DNA of 64,000 bases from Methanosarcina mazei S-6 (GTDB lineage Archaea; Halobacteriota; Methanosarcinia; Methanosarcinales; Methanosarcinaceae): positions 1,860,001 to 1,924,000 of the forward strand of contig NZ_CP009512.1 in NCBI RefSeq assembly GCF_000970205.1. The letters run 5' to 3'. How positions within the stretch are numbered: position 1 is the stretch's first letter; the number at the start of each line of letters is the position of its first letter. Shown here in pieces: positions 55,298 through 61,644 of the stretch. The translations under genes and the position numbers were made by a program. The notes below the pieces were generated by a model. The model saw only the letters and a list, made by a program, of their open reading frames with translations. It was not told where the DNA came from and did no database searches.

Positions 55298-55869
55298 TTA
55301 TAAGTTCTAATTTTTTAATTATTCTCGAATATAATGGCCCTTAATGCTTTTTAAATCGAAATGCCAGGGCATCATATAATTTTTCTTTTTGATTTCCTTT
55401 GATTTTTACATGTAACAGAGAATTATCAAATAATTAAAATATGCTCATTTAAGGTGAGAAATTATCATTTAAGGAGAGGAGCTTAATACTTAAGGAGATG
55501 ACCTATCATTCAAGAAGATAAACTTATCATTTAAAGAGATGACCTATTATTTAAGTGGATAAGCTATCATATAAGGAGATGACCTATCATTTAAGGAGAT
55601 GAGCTTATAATCTCAGGATAATTTCTATAATAAAATACCCGCATATTACGAAACTCACTATGTACAATCCGGCTGTGAAAGTATCTGGTTTTTCAGTATT
55701 TTTTTGCAATTTTTTCTCCTCTTTTTTCTCCTCTTTTCTCTTTTATGTTTTCCTTATATCCTCTTTTCTCCTTATATTAATGAAGAAAATAGTATAAATG
55801 TCCTGTAATAGGGATTTCTATCATGTAACAATATCCTGTAATCTATGTTATGTAACATCCCGTAATTTA
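55298..55869. other. Intergenic region with tandem repeats
   Basis: Besides the array at 55445-55612, a 27-bp degenerate duplication (ATCATGTAACA...CCTGTAAT) lies near 55800-55870. No gene is supported. Confidence 0.4.
55445..55612. repeat. Degenerate approximately 20-bp tandem repeat
   Basis: About eight variants of ATTTAAGGAGATGACCTATC. The unit contains AAGGAGATG, which resembles a ribosome site with start codon, but no frame follows. Confidence 0.75.
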
Positions 55870-56814
55870 TCATGTCTTATTATATCTCTTTAACTCTTCT
55901 ATAAGTTCTTCCGAATATTCCGGCACAGCGCCCGGTTTTGATGCAACGTACGTCCCCAGGGTGGTGGCAATTGATAGGGCTTTTGAAGCTCCGTTTCCGG
56001 ATAGATAAGCATAAAGGAACCCTGCAGAAAAAGCATCACCCGCTCCTACGGTATCTGCGACTTCTATTGGGGAGGCACTCACTTCCTCATAAACTCCATC
56101 ATGGTAAACAGCCGCCCCATCAGGTCCTTTTGTTATGCAGATCACGGACATTTCAGGGTATCTGTCCGTAAGCAGGCGGCAGAGAGTCCGGAATTTATAT
56201 ATGGTATCAAAAAGCATTCCGGAAATTGCTTCCGCTTCTTCTTCATTCATCTTGAGGATTGTACAGTGTTCAAGGGAAGAAAGGATCCATTCTTCTGTAT
56301 AGTACTCTGCTCTCAGATTTACATCATAGAAAAAATGTTTTGTTTTTATTTCCTGAAAGAGCCTTTTAAGAGTTTTCCGGTTTTCTTCAGACCTCTGAGC
56401 AAGGGTCCCAAAGCAAAAAACATCCCATTCGTCTCCTGCAAGAGCTTCAAATTGCTTTTCATCCGGAGTAATCACATCCCATGCCACTCCTTCATTTATT
56501 GAAAAAACGGGGATTCCTTCATACTTCAATTCCACAGTAACGGTGCCTGTAGGCCTTTTCTCATCAATAAGGATGTATGAAGTATCAACTCCCATCTCTT
56601 CAGCCCTGGATAGGAGAATTTTTCCAAGCTCATCCTTTCCAACTGCTGTAAGCACAGCTGTTCTTGCCCCCAGTTTTGCAAGGTGGGCTGCCAGGTTAAG
56701 GGGGGCACCTCCCAGATGAGCTGTGCCTTTGATAGTATCGAAAAGAGCTTCCCCGAAAGTGAGTGCTCTTATCGGTTTAATAGCTCCTTTTTCACCTTTC
56801 CACTCCTTTTTCAC
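55870..56814 (-). CDS. PfkB-family sugar kinase
   Basis: A 314-residue ribokinase-family kinase (fructokinase-like). It shows TFGEALFDTIKGTAHLGGAPLNLAAHLAKLGA (GG motif, near 18-50), DVNLRAEYY (near 165), ILKMNEEEAE and the anion hole/catalytic motif DTVGAGDAFSAGFLYAYL (near 258, catalytic Asp). It phosphorylates a sugar or nucleoside with ATP; the substrate cannot be told. The GTG at 56814 gives MKKEWKGEK..., but the N-terminal codons are a 19-bp tandem duplication (AGGAGTGGAAAGGTGAAAA) holding two copies of a ribosome site, so the true start may be further in. Confidence 0.88.
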   Translation of the reverse strand: MKKEWKGEKGAIKPIRALTFGEALFDTIKGTAHLGGAPLNLAAHLAKLGARTAVLTAVGKDELGKILLSRAEEMGVDTSYILIDEKRPTGTVTVELKYEGIPVFSINEGVAWDVITPDEKQFEALAGDEWDVFCFGTLAQRSEENRKTLKRLFQEIKTKHFFYDVNLRAEYYTEEWILSSLEHCTILKMNEEEAEAISGMLFDTIYKFRTLCRLLTDRYPEMSVICITKGPDGAAVYHDGVYEEVSASPIEVADTVGAGDAFSAGFLYAYLSGNGASKALSIATTLGTYVASKPGAVPEYSEELIEELKRYNKT

Positions 56815-57116
56815 CTTTCCACTCCTTTTTACTGGTTACTTTCAGATTTTATACTTCATATACTCTCCATGTGTGCTTCATATACTCTCCATGGCTCTTT
56901 ATATACTCTTATATATACGCTTCATTTATATTCAACGGTTTCTTATACCAGGTGAGCTTTCAGCTACGTCGTTTTGCTCCTGCTGATATTTCACTCCATG
57001 TGATGTTTTTATCTCCTGCATACTTACGAAATAGTTTTATATAATATCTGCTTACGGGACATCCTGTTTAATTCAGGCTGCAGGGGAGAAATCACATTCA
57101 GGAGCACAGCAGGTTC
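56815..57116. other. Divergent promoter region of pfkB-type and MATE genes
   Basis: Contains CTTCATATACTCTCCATG repeated twice (about 56865-56895), a TATATACTCTTATATATACG stretch, and on the plus strand TATATAATATCTGC near 57037 ahead of the MATE gene. Confidence 0.4.
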
Positions 57117-58460
57117 TTGGGCACGGAAAAAGTAAGTAAACTCCTTTTCAGGCTTTCAGCCCCTTCAATTATCGGGATGCTTGTCTATGCCTTTTACAAT
57201 GTAGTGGACACTATCTTCATTGGCAGGGCTCTGGGGGAGGAAAGCGTTTCCGGTATTGGGGGGCTTGTAATAGCTTTTCCAATCCACATGCTTGCAATGG
57301 GGATAGCAATCGGACTGGGGATAGGAGGTTCTTCAATTGTCTCACGGGCTCTTGGGTCAAAAGAGCTGCATAAAGCTGAAAAAGCCCTGGGAACTGTATT
57401 TTTTCTGGGAATTTTCCTGGGATTTGCCTACTCCTTTACAGGGCTTTTCTTCCTCGAATCGCTGCTGAAAATCTTTGGAGCAACCCCCGGAATAATGCCC
57501 TATGCACGGGCTTATCTTGAGATTATAATGGCAGGGTCTGCGGTTTTTACCTTAGGAATTGCAACCGAAGACCTTGTAAGAGCTGAAGGTAACGCCAGAT
57601 ATGCAATGTTCGGAATGATTTTCGGAGCCGGCCTGAACATAATACTTGATCCCATCTTTATTTTCTGGCTTGATATGGGAGTCAGAGGAGCCGCTATTGC
57701 AACTGTCCTTTCCCAGCTCGCAGCAACAGTCTTCCTCTTGCGTTATTTCCTTTCCGGAAAAAGCTCGGTTGTCTTTAAGCCTGAGTTACTGGTCCCTGAT
57801 ATGACAATCTCAAAGGAACTGGCAGTAATAGGTATCGGCCCCTTCATTATTGAAGCATCAAATAGCACCATGATGATTTTTGTAAATAATGCCCTTGCAA
57901 CATACGGAGGGGATGTCTCAATTGCAGCCTTCGGGATCATCCACAGGCTTCTCATGCTCATATTTCTTCCTCTTCTAGGTATCTCTTTTGGCCTCCAGCC
58001 CATAGTGGGCTATAATTACGGGGCAAAGCAGTTTTCAAGAGTGGCGGAATCGGTTAAAGTCGCACTGATGGTGAGCACTCTATTTTCTTTGCCAGGGTTC
58101 CTGCTAATGTTCTTTTTCCCTGAACCTATCATCCAGATCTTCAGCTCTGATCCGGAACTCACAGCTGCAGGAGCCGGAGCCATGAAGATTGTTGTGCTGA
58201 TCCTGCCATTCATAGGTTTCCAGCTCGTAGGCACAACAGTGTTTCAGGCTCTTGGGAAGCCCGTACCGGCTTTTGTCCTGTCACTGGCAAGACAGATCCT
58301 TTTCCTGCTGCCCCTTGTGCTGATTTTGCCGAGGTTTTACGGGCTTGACGGAGTCTGGGCTGCATTTCCGATTTCTGATTTCCTGGCGTGCGGGCTTGCA
58401 GCCGGGATGATGTGGAGAGAATACCGGAAGTATAAGAATAAAGAAAAGCAGAAGAACTAA
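57117..58460 (+). CDS. MATE-family efflux transporter
   Basis: A 447-residue twelve-helix transporter of the multidrug and toxin extrusion family. It contains LLFRLSAPSIIGMLVYAFYN, VVDTIFIGRALGEESVSGIG, GLGIGGSSIVSRALGSKEL in the first half and the related IAAFGIIHRLLMLIFLPLLG, GISFGLQPIVGYNYGAKQF in the second. It exports cationic drugs or metabolites using a sodium or proton gradient. The start is TTG 57117; AGGAG is further upstream than usual, so an inner start is possible. Single gene. Confidence 0.92.
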   Translation: MGTEKVSKLLFRLSAPSIIGMLVYAFYNVVDTIFIGRALGEESVSGIGGLVIAFPIHMLAMGIAIGLGIGGSSIVSRALGSKELHKAEKALGTVFFLGIFLGFAYSFTGLFFLESLLKIFGATPGIMPYARAYLEIIMAGSAVFTLGIATEDLVRAEGNARYAMFGMIFGAGLNIILDPIFIFWLDMGVRGAAIATVLSQLAATVFLLRYFLSGKSSVVFKPELLVPDMTISKELAVIGIGPFIIEASNSTMMIFVNNALATYGGDVSIAAFGIIHRLLMLIFLPLLGISFGLQPIVGYNYGAKQFSRVAESVKVALMVSTLFSLPGFLLMFFFPEPIIQIFSSDPELTAAGAGAMKIVVLILPFIGFQLVGTTVFQALGKPVPAFVLSLARQILFLLPLVLILPRFYGLDGVWAAFPISDFLACGLAAGMMWREYRKYKNKEKQKN

Positions 58461-58583
58461 ATGTTGAACTTTACTGCCTTTTCTCAATACATTTAAAAAA
58501 AGTAAAGAAAAGGATATTTCAGTTTATATCCTGCAGTTTGAAGCGGGTTTTTGAACTCAGCTCCGGTTAGTCTCAGAACAGGT

Positions 58584-58793
58584 TTATATTCTTATAATCG
58601 CTTCGAGAACTTCATCAGCGCTGGCATATTCCTTGTCCTTAAGCATACCAAGTTTCTGCAGCAACATAATGTTCATTGCACCGCTCTTCCTTACATGCGC
58701 GATAAGCTCACCCTTTTTTACAGGATAATTCACATTTTTTAACACTTTCTGCATTTCCGCAGGAGCGGCCTGTGCACTACTTCCAGTTTCCAT
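58584..58793 (-). CDS. DUF2795-type small protein
   Basis: A 69-residue protein from ATG 58793, chosen for GGGGG seven bases upstream rather than the longer frame to 58853. The core QKVLKNVNYPVKKGELIAHV, RKSGAMNIMLLQKLGMLKDK and EYASADEVLEAI matches the DUF2795 helix bundle (QKxLxGVxYPxxKxELVxxA...LPDxxYxSPxDVxxAI). Function unknown; often in bacteria near redox or DNA-related genes. Confidence 0.7.
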   Translation of the reverse strand: METGSSAQAAPAEMQKVLKNVNYPVKKGELIAHVRKSGAMNIMLLQKLGMLKDKEYASADEVLEAIIRI

Positions 58794-58849
58794 GACGTTT
58801 CCCCCTTTACCCAGTTCAGTTGCCTTTAATTTTCTATATGCGGTATCTT

Positions 58850-59035
58850 TCACTTTCTGCCATAGGGTATCTTGCGGATATTTTCCTCAGTAAACCTCTG
58901 GCGGTAATTCCTGGTGTTCAACCATAGATATCCGTGTTCCATTTTCAGGTATGCACCCTGAAGATCCAGTATGTTATTCTCTGCCTGCTTTCTTTCAGAA
59001 ACCTGATAAGGTCTTTTGCTGGATAAATGATATCC
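58850..59035 (-). pseudogene. Possible gene remnant upstream of the DUF2795 gene
   Basis: The frame between stops reads SSKRPYQVSERKQAENNILD, then LQGAYLKMEHGYLWLNTRNY and RQRFTEENIRKIPYGRK-stop. Composition looks coding, but there is no normal start before it (only an internal ATG at LKMEH). It may be the tail of a lost gene, or a short gene with a rare start. Low certainty. Confidence 0.3.
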
Positions 59036-59303
59036 TTATGAATATGAGCTCTTAAACCTCAAATGGACCTCGTTTGATAGTTTCACGTCAGTAAATCAGG
59101 TAGCTCTCATTTTTCCCCCTGATTGCCCACCTCTCCTATATATTATATTCAATTATATAAAAAATAATTCCGCTAAAACATTTATTAAAGGACATTTATC
59201 AGGCTTTTAAGCCCAAATTTCTTTATTTTGAAGGAAAAAAATGAAAAATACAATAAAATGCTCGAAAAACGCTCATGTCATATGGGCACTTATAAGGAAA
59301 ATA

Positions 59304-59897
59304 TTAAGACGCTTTTAATCTGCCTTTTATTATTTTTTTCTCAATATTTTCAAAATAAGAAATGAATATGCGGTTAACCGGGATTAGATAATCTTTCAGG
59401 GTGAGCAATATCCCTGTAGAAAGTGATGCCACCAGAAAAGAACCGGCTATATCCATGGGAAAATGCAGCCCCGAATACACCCTGGCAAGCCCGCTTAAGA
59501 ATGCTAGAACTAAAAATATGGCACCTCTATACCTTAGATAATTGAATGCCAGGAGCATGATAGATACGGAAAACATCACCGTAGCATGGTCGGACGGAAA
59601 GGAAGACTCGGCAGCATGTGTTATCAGCAGTGTACCTGTGGGAACCATAAAAGGCCTCGGATGAAAGTAGAAAAGAGTGATAATGAAATTTATCCCGAGT
59701 CCGAGAACCGATGCATATCCGGCAAATAATGCTTCCTGGCGATATTCACTTTTTGTAAGCCAGATACAGGCAAGATAGGCAGCAAAAATATAAATGATAT
59801 TCTTTGCCGCAAATATCATTGTGCTATCAAGGACATGATTTTTTCCAGCAATATCATTTATTAAATGAAATAAGGTAAGATTCGGATCCGTTATCAT
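59304..59897 (-). CDS. PAP2-family membrane phosphatase
   Basis: About 197 residues with six membrane segments and the PAP2 triad: motif 1 FYFHPRPFMVPTG (near 72), motif 2 SSFPSDHATVMFS (near 96) and motif 3 SGLARVYSGLHFPMDIAGS (near 138), including the catalytic His residues. It removes phosphate from lipid pyrophosphates or phosphatidate, for example recycling polyprenyl carriers. ATG 59897 has GTGA five bases upstream; a GTG at 59906 is an alternative. Single gene. Confidence 0.88.
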   Translation of the reverse strand: MITDPNLTLFHLINDIAGKNHVLDSTMIFAAKNIIYIFAAYLACIWLTKSEYRQEALFAGYASVLGLGINFIITLFYFHPRPFMVPTGTLLITHAAESSFPSDHATVMFSVSIMLLAFNYLRYRGAIFLVLAFLSGLARVYSGLHFPMDIAGSFLVASLSTGILLTLKDYLIPVNRIFISYFENIEKKIIKGRLKAS

Positions 59898-60243
59898 AAA
59901 GCTCACTTTAAAACATATATGTTTAATTTATATTATTTTATTTCGTTAATTGACTCCTGGTTCCAACATAGATTGGAAGCCAGCTGCCTGATAAATTCTG
60001 AGTTCGTGGGTCTGTAAAGAGGTATTTTCTTCTGAGATCCAAATACCGTTGTCTATTTATTCCTCAATCCTGCCCGACCAGTTAATATTGGAAAGTAAAC
60101 TTAAAAAGAAATTCAAGTTTAGCTGCTGTTTAATTCCAATCTTTCTTAAAAAATTTATCTGCAATACAAAATCAATACATCTATATACTACATCTAACAC
60201 TTATGAAATATATATCTCCAAATATTAATATGGGACGAAAAAC

Positions 60244-60546
60244 ATGCTTTTGTTGGACATAACAACATTTGAGCTCGAAAATAGTGTGAAGGTGTTTAAG
60301 CGGTGGGAACAGGTTGAAGGTGAAGGTTCTCCGGAAGGGCTGAAAGTTATTAACCAGTGGTTTGATGCCGGAGGAGGACGCATAATTACCGTCTATGATG
60401 TAGAGTCCATTAAAGACTATGTGGCTTACAATTTTTCATTCACTGACCTGTGCCATGTTGAAGTGTTCCCGATTGTGGGAGCCGAAGAGTTTAAAAATTT
60501 TGTATTCAAATGTATGGAAAGTTTAAATGCAAAAAATCTCTTTTGA
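60244..60546 (+). CDS. DUF3303-family small protein
   Basis: A 100-residue protein with the DUF3303 ferredoxin-like pattern: LLLDITTFELENSVKVFKRW, a central EGLKVINQWFDAGGGRIITV, a YDVESIKDYVAYNFSFTDLC segment and VEVFPIVGAEEF at the end. Function is unknown; the fold suggests small dimeric proteins of the ABM type. GGGAC before the ATG. Monocistronic. Confidence 0.75.
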   Translation: MLLLDITTFELENSVKVFKRWEQVEGEGSPEGLKVINQWFDAGGGRIITVYDVESIKDYVAYNFSFTDLCHVEVFPIVGAEEFKNFVFKCMESLNAKNLF

Positions 60547-60693
60547 ATGCGTAATCCTGCTGAAACTCCTGATCTTTTATAATTATTTCCTATTAACTGC
60601 TCGATTAATAAATAAGCAGGTTATCCAGTCCTTACCGGATCTTTTGGGCAGTTTTATTCAATTTATTTCTGTTCCGGATTCAAAGAATAAATA

Positions 60694-61257
60694 TTATTCA
60701 GTACTTTTTAACACCAGCTTTTCTTTTTTTCCGTCCATTACCAGTGTAACTTTTACAGTACAATCTTCTCCAAGTCCAGTTCCCCCATTCCGATAAATAT
60801 AAACTGTCCTGTACGGAGTGCATAGTAGATCTATAGTGTGTTTGAACACGGCTCTCTGATCTTTTACCGAGCCCCCTTCAGAACAGGACCTGACAACATA
60901 GTTGCAGTCCTTGCGGTCTAAAGTAACATTTCCAGAGCCTTCACTTGAACCTGCATCATAAGAGTATTCAAACGGTTTAGGGAAGGAGGACTCGGACAGG
61001 TTATGTTTGTAAGTTATGATAAGCCTGCTTTCGTCCTTCCCATAATAATGGGTTTTACGGTCTGCAGTTATGAAAATATGTGTTTCGTTTAACAGATATT
61101 TTGCTTTCCAGTTCTCACTCTCGCCTTCAAGAGTATCATTATAGAAGATCACTTTTTTCTCAGTTATCAGCGAATTTGCGGAACAGATTGCAGGAAGTAT
61201 TAATATCAGGACAAAACCTGATAAAAGGAGACTGAGTGCTTTCTTGCTTGTTTTTAT
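60694..61257 (-). CDS. Secreted hypothetical protein (AUA or upstream AUG start)
   Basis: A clear signal peptide (KKALSLLLSGFVLILILPAICSA) is followed by a beta-rich 150-residue domain with two Cys (RKDCNYVVRSCSEGGS) and no named family. AGGAGG lies eight bases before ATA at 61255-61257, which would read ATA AAA ACA AGC AAG, exactly a classic MKTSK signal-peptide start. The only in-frame ATG (61284) lies upstream of, and includes, that ribosome site. Start is therefore either AUA or an ATG without a ribosome site. Confidence 0.6.
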   Translation of the reverse strand: MKTSKKALSLLLSGFVLILILPAICSANSLITEKKVIFYNDTLEGESENWKAKYLLNETHIFITADRKTHYYGKDESRLIITYKHNLSESSFPKPFEYSYDAGSSEGSGNVTLDRKDCNYVVRSCSEGGSVKDQRAVFKHTIDLLCTPYRTVYIYRNGGTGLGEDCTVKVTLVMDGKKEKLVLKSTE

Positions 61258-61365
61258 TTTAAGTACCTCCTGTTGAGAGAACATCCCTGTATTCAGACTT
61301 ACTATTTAATTTATGGAAGCCCATAAAATACTTTGTTGTAATGACATAAGGCAAAAATTTTAAGT

Positions 61366-61518
61366 ATTTCTTATGTTGACTGGAAGAAATTAGGGTTTTC
61401 TAAAGGTACATTGCATTACATGAAGCAGAATGCAAAATCAGATAAGCTGTTTACTCTTAACAGCCATATTCTTGAGAGGGTAAATAAATGGGAAGCATTA
61501 TTTTCAAGTCAAAAGTAA
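61366..61518 (+). pseudogene. cas1 C-terminal fragment E
   Basis: An unbroken 50-codon tail ISYVDWKKLGFSKGTLHYMK, then QNAKSDKLFTLNSHILERVN and KWEALFSSQK-stop. No upstream cas1 sequence. It lies 126 bases from the 3' end of the second Roco gene, as fragment D does from the first. Confidence 0.6.
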
Positions 61519-61644
61519 AAAATGTGTATGTTTTTACTGAAAAATGTAAAAATATGTATGTATTTATATAAAAAATAAAAATGTAAAGTTTACAGTAAAA
61601 TAGTTTAAAAACTAATAAATCTTATTTACCTTTAACAGTTACTA

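Noticed and set aside
61284-61284. ATG at 61284 as the sure start of the secreted gene
   Set aside because: The ribosome site AGGAGG lies downstream of it, inside its coding frame, so it is kept only as an alternative.
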